From Solwaraspora sp. WMMD1047 (GTDB lineage Bacteria > Actinomycetota > Actinomycetes > Mycobacteriales > Micromonosporaceae), in the NCBI RefSeq assembly GCF_029626155.1, contig NZ_JARUBL010000001.1:2852001-2916000 (forward strand): a DNA stretch of 64,000 nt, read 5' to 3'. Each line of letters opens with the position of its first letter. Positions within the stretch are counted from its first letter, which is position 1. A program made the translations under genes and the position numbers. Under the pieces are notes generated by a model. That model did no database searches. It saw only the letters and a list, made by a program, of their open reading frames with translations, and was not told where the DNA came from. Positions 54,404 through 62,819 of the stretch are shown here, one piece after another.

Positions 54404-55242
54404 TTCACCGGATGGACAGTCGGCTGATAGCTGATTGACGATCGGGCAAGGGGCCGGAGGTCGTCCTCCGGCCCCTTCGCCGCGTCGACGTCAACCGGCC
54501 GGACCAGATCGGACCCGGCATCCAGTGCCCGCCGGACCGCGGCGTGATCGTCCCCCACCGCGCTGACCAGCACCCCCGGCCCACCCGACAGCGGCAACAC
54601 CGCCCCGGTCCGGTCGAGTACCGCTGGCTGAGGTGGACCGGCCGTGGCCCAGGACGGGTCGACCAGCACGACGGTGCCGGCCGCCCGGCCGCCGCCGAGG
54701 ACCGACGGGCCGTCCCAGCCCGGGGCGCGCGGTCCGACCGCGAGATCATTGCGGAGCAGGGTACGCCCGCCGTACCGCACGGTCGTCGCCAGTCGTACGT
54801 CACCGGCCGGCTCGCCGTACCGACCGCAGATCAGTTCCTCGCGCCAGACGAGCGCCGCGCCCTCGGCCAGCTCCATGATGGAGTGCGACTCGTGGTCGCA
54901 GCCCGCCGCGCCGATCAGCGGCTCGGTCAGCCAGCGCAGCCGGCCACCGGCCGCGACCCGGGCGGTCACGGTCAGCCGGGACCGCCGGCCCGTTGCCCCC
55001 GGCAACGCCAGCGAGGCGGCCACCCCGCGTACGCAGAGTCGGGCGCCCTCGCGCACCTCGATCTCGATGGCGAGAACGTCCCCGCCGAGCGGCCCGGCCG
55101 CCCCGCCCACCAGGTGCACCTGCGCCTCGCCCCCGGCCGGCCCGGTGCGGCGGGGCAGCAGCGGCGGCTCGCCGTACAGGACGGCCAACCTGGTGCCGCG
55201 TGGACCGTCCGCTGTCGCGACGATCCGCGCGCTGGCCCGCAT
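54397..55242 (-). CDS. ureD: urease accessory protein UreD
   Basis: A 281-residue scaffold of the urease activation complex. Recognisable segments: [45 protein letters not shown] and [17 protein letters not shown]. It binds apo-urease and, with UreF and UreG, delivers nickel. Starts by a TGATG overlap with ureG's stop. The last ~27 residues are encoded across a strong hairpin (54448-54477) and into the protease end, so the C-terminus may be a recent extension. Last gene of the operon. Confidence 0.88.
   Translation of the reverse strand: MRASARIVATADGPRGTRLAVLYGEPPLLPRRTGPAGGEAQVHLVGGAAGPLGGDVLAIEIEVREGARLCVRGVAASLALPGATGRRSRLTVTARVAAGGRLRWLTEPLIGAAGCDHESHSIMELAEGAALVWREELICGRYGEPAGDVRLATTVRYGGRTLLRNDLAVGPRAPGWDGPSVLGGGRAAGTVVLVDPSWATAGPPQPAVLDRTGAVLPLSGGPGVLVSAVGDDHAAVRRALDAGSDLVRPVDVDAAKGPEDDLRPLARSSISYQPTVHPVNQ
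54448..54477. terminator. 13-bp perfect hairpin inside the 3' end of ureD
   Basis: AAGGGGCCGGAGG (54448-54460), loop TCGT, CCTCCGGCCCCTT (54465-54477). It lies 45 bp after the S1 protease stop and reads as a bidirectional terminator, yet the ureD reading frame passes through it (residues ~255-265). Confidence 0.7.
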
Positions 55243-56204
55243 CAGCGCCCCGGTCCGACTCCGACGCTCCCGGCGGCCGGTCCCGGTGCGCCGCGGCCGG
55301 TCGGCGCAGGGCCGGTCGAGTCCTGGCTGACTGGTTCCTGGCCGGTCGGCGGTGCGGCCAGCGAGCGGACCCAGTCGGCGACCGGGTCGGCGGCCGGCTG
55401 CTCCACGAGGGAGAGGAACACGGTCGGCAGGTCGCCGCGGCGGGCCGTCGCGTCCCGGTCCATCACCGACAGGTCCGCGCCGACCAGCGGCGCCAGGTCG
55501 GTCTTGTTGATCACCAGCAGGTCGGCGCTGGTGACGCCCGGCCCGCCCTTGCGGGGTACCTTGTCGCCGCCGGCCACGTCGATCACGAAGATCTGCCGGT
55601 CGATCAGGCCCTTGCTGAAGGTGGCGGTGAGGTTGTCCCCGCCGCTCTCCACCAGCACCAGGTCCAACGGACCGAGAGTCGCCTCCAGGTCCTCGACGGC
55701 GTCCAGGTTGGCGGAGATGTCGTCGCGGATCGCGGTGTGTGGGCAGCAGCCGGTCGCCACCGCCCGGATCCGCTCCGCCGGCAGCACACCGTGGCGCAGC
55801 AGGAAGTCGGCGTCCTCGGTGGTGTAGATGTCGTTCGTCACCACCGCCAGCCGCAGTTCGTCGCCGAGCGCCTTGCAGAGCGCGGCGACAAGCGCGGTCT
55901 TGCCGGAACCGACCGGCCCGCCGATCCCGATCCGCACCGCCCGGACACCGGCCACTCCGACACTTCCGGTTTGCCGAGGGTCGGTCCCATTTGGACCCGC
56001 CACATCAGACGCGGTCGAACTGCGGCCAGCTGCGGTGGGGCCGGGCTGGGTGAGGCGGGCCGGCAAAGGTGGGTGCGGGTCGACGTTCGGATCCGGGTGG
56101 CTGTGCGGAACCTCGTCGGGGGAGTGTTCGTGCCCGTCGGCGTGGTGACCGTTCGGCTCGGCACGCGGGCCCGGTTCAGGGCGTGGGTTCGGATCAGGAC
56201 GCAA
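55242..56204 (-). CDS. ureG: urease accessory GTPase UreG with His-rich N-terminus (TTG start)
   Basis: About 320 residues; the GTPase core has P-loop GGPVGSGKT (residues 95-103), the metal site [24 protein letters not shown] and [10 protein letters not shown]. UreG is normally ~200-230 residues; here ~90 residues precede the core, with seven histidines between residues 20 and 44 ([12 protein letters not shown]...). No ATG or GTG occurs in that region. A TTG at 56204 is preceded by GGGAGGTG at suitable spacing, inside ureF. No ureE exists, so the His tract may store or transfer nickel. The start is inferred. Confidence 0.85.
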   Translation of the reverse strand: MRPDPNPRPEPGPRAEPNGHHADGHEHSPDEVPHSHPDPNVDPHPPLPARLTQPGPTAAGRSSTASDVAGPNGTDPRQTGSVGVAGVRAVRIGIGGPVGSGKTALVAALCKALGDELRLAVVTNDIYTTEDADFLLRHGVLPAERIRAVATGCCPHTAIRDDISANLDAVEDLEATLGPLDLVLVESGGDNLTATFSKGLIDRQIFVIDVAGGDKVPRKGGPGVTSADLLVINKTDLAPLVGADLSVMDRDATARRGDLPTVFLSLVEQPAADPVADWVRSLAAPPTGQEPVSQDSTGPAPTGRGAPGPAAGSVGVGPGR

Positions 56205-56877
56205 AGAGACGCACCTCCCAGGTTTCGTGGTCCTCGGCACCGATCTCCAGCAGCGGTGCGGAGTCAGCGGGTAGCGCGTCGACCGGTTCGGCGATCCGCT
56301 CGGCGGCCTCGGCAGCCAGCCGGTCACACTCGCCGGCCAGCTCCGCGAGCAGCGCGTGCACGGCGTACGGGTCCAGGGCGAGCAGGCGCACCGCGGCGCT
56401 GGCCGGCCCGGTCACCGTGCCGTACGCCCCGGCCACCGCCGCCTCGACCGGCCCCAGCCCGGCCGCGGCGGCCAGCACCCCCAGCGCGACCGGTTGGTGC
56501 AGATCCCGGTAAACCGGATCGACGGGCCACATCGCGCGCCCGGCCCGCAGCAGCGCACGCCCCTGGGCACGCGACGCCCGCCGCAACGCCGGCGACGCCG
56601 TCCGCACCTCCACCCCCGCATCCAACTCCCGCACCCGCCCGGCGGGGGTGGCGGGGGTCAGGGCGGCGCAGGTGGCGGCGGTGAAGGTGGCGGTGGTGCG
56701 GCCGGTGGTGTGGAGACGGCCGCGGAGGAAGGCGGCGAGGGTGGGCAGGTCGGTGACCCGGCGGGCACCGATCGCCGCCTCCAGGCCACCGGAGTGGGCG
56801 TGACCGCCGGCCGGCAGCCGCCCGTCGGCGAGCAGCAGCAGGGCGGTGGCGGACACCGGCGGAATCAGCACGGACAT
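56194..56877 (-). CDS. ureF: urease accessory protein UreF
   Basis: A 227-residue all-helical protein. Typical segments: [39 protein letters not shown] and a C-terminal [24 protein letters not shown]. UreF controls UreG GTPase action in the UreDFG complex. ATG at 56877. Its last codons contain the ribosome binding site and TTG start assigned to ureG, an 11-bp overlap. Confidence 0.9.
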   Translation of the reverse strand: MSVLIPPVSATALLLLADGRLPAGGHAHSGGLEAAIGARRVTDLPTLAAFLRGRLHTTGRTTATFTAATCAALTPATPAGRVRELDAGVEVRTASPALRRASRAQGRALLRAGRAMWPVDPVYRDLHQPVALGVLAAAAGLGPVEAAVAGAYGTVTGPASAAVRLLALDPYAVHALLAELAGECDRLAAEAAERIAEPVDALPADSAPLLEIGAEDHETWEVRLFAS

Positions 56878-56937
56878 CGCCGGGACGTCGTCGAACTCCG
56901 GGCGGACATCGGCGGGGTCATGGCGGACATCGGCGGG

Positions 56938-58647
56938 TCAGAACAGGAAGTAGCGCTGTGCCATCGGCAGCTCGATCGCCGGCTGCGGCTCGACGACGTC
57001 GCCGTCGATGCGGACCGTGAACGTGTCGGGGTCCACCTCGATGGAGGGCAGCGCGTCGTTGAGCGGCAGGTCCGACTTGCCGCGCGACCGGGTGTCGGCC
57101 ACCGGGCAGAGGGCGCGCTTGAGGCCGATCCGGTCGCCGAGCAGCGCGTCGATCGCGGCCGGCGCCACGAACGCCAGGCTGGTGGCGGCCGGCACCAGGC
57201 CGTACGCGCCGAACATCGGGCGGGGCAGGATCGGCTGCGGGGTGGGGATGGAGGCGTTCGCGTCGCCCATCTGCGCCCAGGCGATCATGCCGCCCTTGAG
57301 CACCAGGTGTGGGCGTACCCCGAAGAAGGCCGGGTCCCAGAGCACCAGGTCGGCCAGCTTGCCGGCCTCGACCGAGCCGACCTCGCCGTCGATGCCGTGC
57401 GCCACGGCCGGGCAGATCGTGTACTTGGCGACGTACCGGCGGGCCCGCATGTTGTCGGCGGCGCCGTCGCCGGGCAGCGCGCCCCGGCGGGCCTTCATCA
57501 CGTGCGCGGTCTGCCAGGTACGGATGATCACCTCGCCGGCCCGCCCCATCGCCTGCGAGTCGGAGCCGATCATCGAGATGGCGCCCAGGTCGTGCAGGAT
57601 GTCCTCGGCGGCCATCGTGCTGGGCCGGATGCGGCTCTCCGCGAAGGCCAGGTCCTCCGGCACCGTCGGGTTGAGATGGTGGCAGACCATCAGCATGTCG
57701 AGGTGCTCGTCGAGGGTGTTCCGGGTGTGCGGGCGGGTCGGGTTGGTCGAGGACGGCAGCACGTTGGGCTGGGCGGCGACGGTGATGATGTCCGGGGCGT
57801 GCCCGCCACCGGCGCCCTCGGTGTGGTAGGCGTGAATGGAGCGGCCGGCGATCGCGGCCAGGGTGTCGGCGACGAAGCCGGCCTCGTTGAGGGTGTCGGT
57901 GTGGATCGCCACCTGCACCCCGGACGCGTCGGCCACCCGCAGGCAGGCGTCGATCGCGGCCGGCGTGGTGCCCCAGTCCTCGTGCAGTTTGAAGCCGCCC
58001 GCGCCGCCGCGCAGCTGCTCCCACATCGAGTCCTCGCTGACCGTGTTGCCCTTGCCGAGCAGCAGCACGTTCACCGGCCACGGGTCGATCGACTCCAACA
58101 TCCGGGCCAGGTGCCAGGCGTTCGGGGTGACCGTGGTGGCCTTGGTCCCCTCGGCCGGCCCGGTGCCGCCACCCATGATGGTGGTGACGCCACTGGCCAG
58201 CCCGGTCTCCAGGACCTGCGGGCAGATCAGGTGTACGTGGCTGTCGATCGCCCCGGCGGTGAGGATCTTCCCGTTGCCGGCGATCACCTCGGTGCCCGGC
58301 CCGATCACCAGCTCCGGGTGTACGCCGTCCATGGTGTCCGGGTTGCCGGCCTTGCCGAGCGCGACGATCCGACCGTCGCGGATGCCGACGTCGGCCTTCA
58401 CCACACCCCAGTGGTCGAGCACGATCGCGCCGGTGATGACGGTGTCCGGGGTGCCCTCGGCGCGGGTGGCGCGGGACTGGCCCATCGACTCGCGGATCAC
58501 CTTGCCGCCGCCGAAGACCGCCTCGTCGCCGTACCCGCAGCGGTCCTCCTCGATCTCGATGAGCAGGTTGGTGTCGGCGAGCCGGACCCGGTCGCCGGTG
58601 GTCGGGCCGTAGAGGGCGGCGTAGCGCCGCCGGTCCAGCGTGCTCAC
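56938..58647 (-). CDS. ureC: urease alpha subunit
   Basis: A 569-residue metallo-amidohydrolase, the normal length. Nickel-site residues are present: HVH in [10 protein letters not shown], the carbamylated Lys in [10 protein letters not shown], His in [14 protein letters not shown], flap Cys in MVCHHLNPT and Asp in [13 protein letters not shown]. It hydrolyses urea to ammonia and carbamate. GTG at 58647 overlaps the ureB stop by 4 bp. A 60-bp gap with a duplicated GCGGACATCGGCGGG precedes ureF. Confidence 0.97.
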   Translation of the reverse strand: MSTLDRRRYAALYGPTTGDRVRLADTNLLIEIEEDRCGYGDEAVFGGGKVIRESMGQSRATRAEGTPDTVITGAIVLDHWGVVKADVGIRDGRIVALGKAGNPDTMDGVHPELVIGPGTEVIAGNGKILTAGAIDSHVHLICPQVLETGLASGVTTIMGGGTGPAEGTKATTVTPNAWHLARMLESIDPWPVNVLLLGKGNTVSEDSMWEQLRGGAGGFKLHEDWGTTPAAIDACLRVADASGVQVAIHTDTLNEAGFVADTLAAIAGRSIHAYHTEGAGGGHAPDIITVAAQPNVLPSSTNPTRPHTRNTLDEHLDMLMVCHHLNPTVPEDLAFAESRIRPSTMAAEDILHDLGAISMIGSDSQAMGRAGEVIIRTWQTAHVMKARRGALPGDGAADNMRARRYVAKYTICPAVAHGIDGEVGSVEAGKLADLVLWDPAFFGVRPHLVLKGGMIAWAQMGDANASIPTPQPILPRPMFGAYGLVPAATSLAFVAPAAIDALLGDRIGLKRALCPVADTRSRGKSDLPLNDALPSIEVDPDTFTVRIDGDVVEPQPAIELPMAQRYFLF

Positions 58648-59009
58648 ACCGCCCCCGATCCCGCGTCGCTGCCGATGGCGCCGGTGGCCGCGCCGGGCGC
58701 GTTGTCCAGCGGCCCGGCGCACTCGCCACGCAGGCCGGCCACCACCCGGGCGCCGGTCAGCGGGACCAGCTCGACGTCGCGGCCGATGCCCGGTTCGAAG
58801 CGCACCGACGTGCCGGCCGGCACCGCCAGCCGGTGCCCCCAGGCCGCCGAGCGGTCGAAGTCCAGCGCCGGGTTCGCCTCGGCGAAGTGGTAGTGCGACC
58901 CGACCTGCACCGGCCGGTCCGCGGTGTTGCGCACCGGCAGCGTCAGCACCGGCTTGCCGGCGTTGAGGGTGATGTCGCCGTCGCCGGGGATCGTCTCGCC
59001 GGGGATCAC
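58644..59009 (-). CDS. ureB: urease beta subunit
   Basis: A 121-residue protein with the canonical N-terminus [19 protein letters not shown] and the core [18 protein letters not shown]. The C-terminus is ~15 residues longer than usual and Gly/Ala-rich. GTG start at 59009. It sits 37 bp after ureA and overlaps ureC. Confidence 0.95.
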   Translation of the reverse strand: MIPGETIPGDGDITLNAGKPVLTLPVRNTADRPVQVGSHYHFAEANPALDFDRSAAWGHRLAVPAGTSVRFEPGIGRDVELVPLTGARVVAGLRGECAGPLDNAPGAATGAIGSDAGSGAV

Positions 59010-59046
59010 CGGTGGCCTCCTGGGCGGGGGAGCGGGTTACCGGCGA

Positions 59047-59349
59047 TCACGAGATCGGCCCGTGCACGGTGACCAGCTTGGTGCCGTCCGGAAAGGTCGC
59101 CTCCACCTGCACCTCGGGCAGCATCTCCGGGACCCCGTCGAGGACGTCGTCGCGGGTGAGCACGTGCCGGCCGGACTCCATCAGGTCGGCCACCGAGCGG
59201 CCGTCGCGGGCGCCCTCCAGCAGGAACGCGGTGATCACCGCGACCGCCTCCGGGTAGTTGAGCCGCAGCCCGCGCTCCCGGCGTTTGGTGGCGACGTCGG
59301 CGGCGACGTGAATCATCAACCGCTCCTGCTCGTGGCGGGCGAGGAACAA
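59047..59349 (-). CDS. ureA: urease gamma subunit (TTG start)
   Basis: With a TTG at 59349 the protein is exactly 100 residues, the standard UreA length, and begins (M)[19 protein letters not shown], which aligns with the usual M-x-L-T-x-x-E-x-E-x-L. GTGGAGG precedes it at suitable distance. Upstream GTG/ATG choices (59358, 59424) add a hydrophobic leader unknown in the family. The rest, [44 protein letters not shown] and TVHGPI, is typical. First gene of ureABCFGD. Confidence 0.92.
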   Translation of the reverse strand: MFLARHEQERLMIHVAADVATKRRERGLRLNYPEAVAVITAFLLEGARDGRSVADLMESGRHVLTRDDVLDGVPEMLPEVQVEATFPDGTKLVTVHGPIS

Positions 59350-59467
59350 TCGACACACCTCCACAACGGCGACGATGAAGCGGATCGTGTCAGCCACACG
59401 TTTCGATGATGTTACGCGGATCATGGAGTGAGATCCCGGGTTCGCCCAACCCGCCTATGCTGCGGCG

Positions 59468-60154
59468 ATGACTTCGACCGGCCCCCAGGTGCTGCTCGCG
59501 TTGCCGTTCACCGGGCGGTGGCTGGCCCGCAACAGTCCGGCCCGGCGGGTGCCCAGCCACGGCACCGACCTGCTGGGCAGCCGGTACGCCATCGACTTCA
59601 TCGGGGTGGACGACCGCCGCCGGACCGCCCGGCGCCGGGACTGGCGCACGTTTCTCGCCACCGAGCCGCCGGAGCGGTTCCTCGCTTTCGGAGCGCCGAT
59701 CCTGGCCCCGGCGGGCGGTCGGGTGGTCGCCGCGCACGACGGCGAGACCGACCACGCGGCCCGCCGCTCGCAACTGGCCCTCATTCCGTACGCGATGGGT
59801 CAGGCGGGTCGGCTGCGGGCCGGAGTGGCGGCGATCGCCGGCAACCACCTGATCGTCGAGCTGGCCGACGGCGGCGGGTACGTGGCCGTCGTACACCTGC
59901 GGGTTGGTTCGTTGCGGGTGGGGGTGGGCGACCGGGTCACGGTCGGGCAGCAGGTGGCCGAGTGCGGGAACTCCGGCAACTCGACCCAGCCGCACGTGCA
60001 CCTGCAGGTCAGCGACCGGGCGGAGATGGCCTCGGCGCAGGGGGTGCCGATGGCGTTCCGGCGGTTCCGGGAGTGGCCGCGAGGCGCGCGGGAGGCCACC
60101 GTCCGGGAGTCCGGCCTGCCGGCCGAGGGCGCGGTCGTCGAACCCTTGCCCTGA
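59468..60154 (+). CDS. M23-type metallopeptidase domain protein, no signal peptide
   Basis: A 228-residue LytM/peptidase_M23 protein. The zinc motif is recognisable as SHGTDLLG (H-x-x-D type) and the later QPHVHLQV, with GNHLIVELADGGGYVAVVHL and VGQQVAECGNSGNST between. No signal peptide or membrane segment is visible, unlike most cell-wall hydrolases of this family, so it may be cytoplasmic or exported by another route. ATG at 59468, transcribed divergently from ureA over ~118 bp. Confidence 0.82.
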   Translation: MTSTGPQVLLALPFTGRWLARNSPARRVPSHGTDLLGSRYAIDFIGVDDRRRTARRRDWRTFLATEPPERFLAFGAPILAPAGGRVVAAHDGETDHAARRSQLALIPYAMGQAGRLRAGVAAIAGNHLIVELADGGGYVAVVHLRVGSLRVGVGDRVTVGQQVAECGNSGNSTQPHVHLQVSDRAEMASAQGVPMAFRRFREWPRGAREATVRESGLPAEGAVVEPLP

Positions 60155-60177
60155 ACCCCGTGCTGTGCCGCACCTCT

Positions 60178-60232
60178 CGTATACGCAACCGTATGAGGAG
60201 GCGTAGCCTGCTTCGTGTACGGCACCGTATGC
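60178..60232. promoter_or_regulatory. two operator copies 36 bp apart
   Basis: CGTATACGCAACCGTATGA (60178-60196) and CGTGTACGGCACCGTATGC (60214-60232) agree at 15 of 19 positions, and each is internally palindromic (ATACG/CGTAT; TACGG/CCGTA). They lie 20-74 bp upstream of the DUF2867-like gene, exactly where a repressor would block its promoter. Confidence 0.65.
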
Positions 60233-60251
60233 GCGGGTGGAGGGTAGCGAA

Positions 60252-60785
60252 ATGACCGTCGATCGGGTGACCAGCGCGGTGGGAACGCAGACCATCGACG
60301 CGTCGATCCGCGCACTCGGCTCGTTCACGACGATCGACTACGCCGACCTGTTCACCCTCGCCACCGAGGCCGAGGCAGGTCCCCAGTGGTGGGCGCGGGC
60401 GATGTTCGGCGACGCCCCCGACCTCGGTGAGCTGTTCATCTGGCGCGTCCTGCTCGGGCTGCGCCTGCGACTGCGCCCGTCGCCGGAGACGGTCGCCGGC
60501 TGGCGGATCGGCGGCCGGGGTGAGAACTGGATCCGGCTGGAGACCGACTCCTGGCTCCTGACCGCCAACCTCGTCGTCGTCACCGCACCCGGGCGGGTGT
60601 CGCTGGCCACCTTCCTGCGGTACGACCACGGCGTGGCCCAGCGGGCCTGGCCGCCGTTGTCGGCCGTCCACCGGCATCTCGTACCCGGGGTGCTCCGCGC
60701 CGCCGAGTCCCGCGTCGCGGTCGGCCCCCGGCCGGCGACCCCGCCTCACCCGGCAGACGCCCCGCCGGGCGGGACCGGTCTCTAG
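60252..60785 (+). CDS. DUF2867-like protein
   Basis: A 177-residue protein without signal or membrane helix. The stretch TTIDYADLFTLATEAEAGPQWWARAMFGDAP and NWIRLETDSWLLTANLVVV resembles DUF2867 domains, a small-ligand-type beta fold of unknown role. The ATG at 60252 is preceded by GGAGGG. The tail is Pro-rich. It sits behind the double operator and is followed 38 bp later by the amidase gene, probably as a second transcription unit or operon partner. Confidence 0.6.
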   Translation: MTVDRVTSAVGTQTIDASIRALGSFTTIDYADLFTLATEAEAGPQWWARAMFGDAPDLGELFIWRVLLGLRLRLRPSPETVAGWRIGGRGENWIRLETDSWLLTANLVVVTAPGRVSLATFLRYDHGVAQRAWPPLSAVHRHLVPGVLRAAESRVAVGPRPATPPHPADAPPGGTGL

Positions 60786-60823
60786 GCTGGTCGGGCCGCC
60801 GCGCCAACCGGGGAAGGTGCCGA

Positions 60824-61945
60824 GTGTCGACCTGGATCAGCCGCTTCGACCCGCCCGCCGGCGGGCCGGCCGACCGGGTCCGGGTCGCCGTCAAGGACGC
60901 CTTCGACGTGGCCGGCACGATCACCACGGCGGGCTGCGTCGCGGTCCGGGACCGGGCGGTACCGGCCACCTCCGACGCGGCCTGCCTGGCCGGGGTACGG
61001 GCGGCCGGGGCGTACCTCGTCGGCAAGACCACGCTCACCGAAATGTGCGTCAGCCCGATCGGGGACAACGCGGAGTTCGGAACCCCGGTCAACCCGGTGG
61101 CGCCCGACCGGATCCCGGGCGGCTCGTCCAGCGGCAGCGCGGTCGCGGTCGCCACCGGCGAGGCCGACATTGGGTTGGGCACCGACACCGGTGGCTCGGT
61201 GCGGATCCCGGCCGCCTGCTGCGGGATCGTCGGGCTGAAGACCACCTGGGGCCGGGTGCCCATGGCCGGGGTATGGCCGCTGGCGCCCACCCTGGACACC
61301 GTCGGCCCACTGGCCCGGGACGTGGCCGGGGTGGTGACCGGGATGCGCCTGCTCGAACCCGGGTGGACCGTGGCCAGGCCGCCCGCCCGCCGGGTCGGCC
61401 GGCTACGGATCGCCGGCGTCGATGCGCGCGTTGGGGACGCCGTCGACGCCGCGCTCGACGCGGCCGGGCTGGCGGTACGGGAGGTGCGGCTGGCCGGCTG
61501 GGCGGACACCTACGACGCCTTCGGCACGATCATCGTCGGCGAGCTGTGGCGGGCGCACGGCGACCTGCTCGACGCCGACGGGGTGGGGGAGCTGGTCAAC
61601 GGGGGACTGTGGGCGGGTCGGGGCCTGACCGGCGAGCGGTTGGCCGAGGCGCTGGCCGCGCGTGGGCGGTGGCAGGCCGAGGTCGCGGCGGCACTGGCCG
61701 AGGTCGAGGTGCTGGCGTTGCCGACGCTTGTCGGGCCGCCGCCGCTGGTCACCGACTACGTGGGCTTCCCGATCACCGAGCTGACCGCGCCGTTCAACCT
61801 CGCGGGCGTACCGGCGCTCGCCATGCCGGTGCCGTCACCGGGCTTTCCGGTGCCGGTCAGCCTGCAACTCGTCGCCCCGATGCACGCCGAAGACCTGCTC
61901 TGCGCCACCGCCCTCACGATCGAAGCGTCGGTCCGGAACGCATGA
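60824..61945 (+). CDS. amidase signature family hydrolase
   Basis: A 373-residue amidase with the full Ser-cisSer-Lys triad: Lys in VAVKDAFDVAG, cis-Ser in PGGSSSGSA and nucleophile Ser in TDTGGSVRIPA. It is compact compared with GatA (~480) and resembles small amidases near AtzF. The amide substrate is unknown; release of ammonia would suit the urea/nitrogen context, but that is inference. GTG at 60824 after GGGGAAGGTGCC. The final codons run into a 60-bp intergenic repeat. Confidence 0.85.
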   Translation: MSTWISRFDPPAGGPADRVRVAVKDAFDVAGTITTAGCVAVRDRAVPATSDAACLAGVRAAGAYLVGKTTLTEMCVSPIGDNAEFGTPVNPVAPDRIPGGSSSGSAVAVATGEADIGLGTDTGGSVRIPAACCGIVGLKTTWGRVPMAGVWPLAPTLDTVGPLARDVAGVVTGMRLLEPGWTVARPPARRVGRLRIAGVDARVGDAVDAALDAAGLAVREVRLAGWADTYDAFGTIIVGELWRAHGDLLDADGVGELVNGGLWAGRGLTGERLAEALAARGRWQAEVAAALAEVEVLALPTLVGPPPLVTDYVGFPITELTAPFNLAGVPALAMPVPSPGFPVPVSLQLVAPMHAEDLLCATALTIEASVRNA

Positions 61946-62003
61946 TCATGGCGCAGTGAGCCGTTGTGAAAGCGCGAATTTGACGGCTGGGTGCGCCACG
62001 ATC
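61944..62003. repeat. 60-bp intergenic repeat, copy 1
   Basis: Starts GATCATGGCGCA and ends TGCGCCACGATC, which pair with each other; AGCCGTT pairs weakly with GACGGCT inside. It matches copy 2 (62441-62500) at 48 of 60 positions without gaps; the last 20 bp are identical. It begins at the amidase stop. Confidence 0.8.
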
Positions 62004-62029
62004 AGGGTGCCGGCATCTTCGGCGATGTC

Positions 62030-62365
62030 CTAGGCGGCGGCCTCCAGCGGCTCCTTCTCGGCTTCCGCCTCGGCCTCGGCTTCGGTCTCCTGCGGCTTCT
62101 CGGCCGGATCGGACTGGTCGGTCGCCCCAGCCGCCGCAGCCGCCTCGACCGCCTTCGGCTTCGCCCAGGAGAACTCGATCTCGATCGAGAACTCGTCGTC
62201 CTCCGCCTCGATCTCCAGCTCGCACCGCACCTGGTCGGCGACGGTGACCGTGCCGGCGGCGCCGTAGAAGAGCTGGCCGGTGTCCTCCAACTGGTTCGCG
62301 AGCTGACGCAGCCAGGCGGCAAGATCGGTCCGGGAGACGGTACGGGCGTCCTCGAAGATGTCCAT
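62030..62365 (-). CDS. amphi-Trp domain protein
   Basis: A 111-residue protein. Residues 1-70 (RTDLAAWLRQLANQLEDTGQLFYG, TVADQVRCELEIEAEDDEFSIEIEFSW) match the small amphi-Trp domain described in several bacterial and archaeal proteins, of unknown function. The C-terminal 40 residues are Ala/Glu repeats (EAEAEAEAEKEP). The ATG at 62365 lies 76 bp from repeat copy 2; copy 1 lies 27 bp past the stop, so the gene is bracketed by the two repeats. Confidence 0.8.
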   Translation of the reverse strand: MDIFEDARTVSRTDLAAWLRQLANQLEDTGQLFYGAAGTVTVADQVRCELEIEAEDDEFSIEIEFSWAKPKAVEAAAAAGATDQSDPAEKPQETEAEAEAEAEKEPLEAAA

Positions 62366-62440
62366 CCCGCCATGCTTTCACTCCACACCGGAGCGACCGA
62401 CCCAGGGTCCAGCGCCTCCGGGAGCGGGCCGCGTTCTCAT

Positions 62441-62500
62441 GATCATCGTGCGGTCAGCCGTTGTGGTGGGCCGGATTCAACGGCTGGGTGCGCCACGATC
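62441..62500. repeat. 60-bp intergenic repeat, copy 2
   Basis: Direct-oriented relative of 61944-62003: GATCATCGTGCGGTCAGCCG at the start and CGGCTGGGTGCGCCACGATC at the end. AGCCGTTG pairs with CAACGGCT inside. Both copies follow a CATGATCAT motif. Confidence 0.8.
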
Positions 62501-62540
62501 GGAGCTGGATCAGGTTGGCGGCCCTGGCGCGTGCGTCGGG

Positions 62541-62726
62541 TCAGCCGGCGTCGGAGCCGTCCGTGCGTCGGTTGCGCTTTTCGGCGTACGACCGTACCTC
62601 GGCGGCCGACCAGATTCGCCCGACGGTGAGGGTGTCGATCGGCGCGGGGAAGTCCGGCCGGTCCACCAGGACGGCGGCCCGTTGCCGGCTCACCCCCAGG
62701 AACGCGGCCACCTCCGCGAGCGCCAT
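62541..62726 (-). CDS. small AlpA/excisionase-like HTH protein
   Basis: A 61-residue protein, ALAEVAAFLGVSRQRAAVLVDRPDFPAPID then GRIWSAAEVRSYAEKRNRR: a MerR-like HTH_17 fold as in AlpA and excisionases. The ATG at 62726 is chosen because the longer frame begins at TTGACA, which is more likely a -35 element within the palindrome at 62762-62795. Such proteins regulate mobile elements or act as small DNA-binding factors. No integrase is present in the window. Confidence 0.7.
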   Translation of the reverse strand: MALAEVAAFLGVSRQRAAVLVDRPDFPAPIDTLTVGRIWSAAEVRSYAEKRNRRTDGSDAG

Positions 62727-62761
62727 GACCTGCACCGCCGCACCATCCGCACAAACAGGTA

Positions 62762-62795
62762 GGCAAGTTGTCAACGGGGTTGTTGACTACTTGCC
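62762..62795. promoter_or_regulatory. divergent operator/promoter with 14-bp arms
   Basis: GGCAAGTTGTCAAC (62762-62775), spacer GGGGTT, GTTGACTACTTGCC (62782-62795); 13 of 14 positions pair. Each arm contains a consensus-like -35: TTGACA on the minus strand (62775-62770) and TTGACT on the plus strand (62783-62788). It sits between the HTH gene and the divergent Cys-motif gene. Confidence 0.7.
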
Positions 62796-62819
62796 AACCC
62801 CCGTGCCAGGCTCGGCAGC

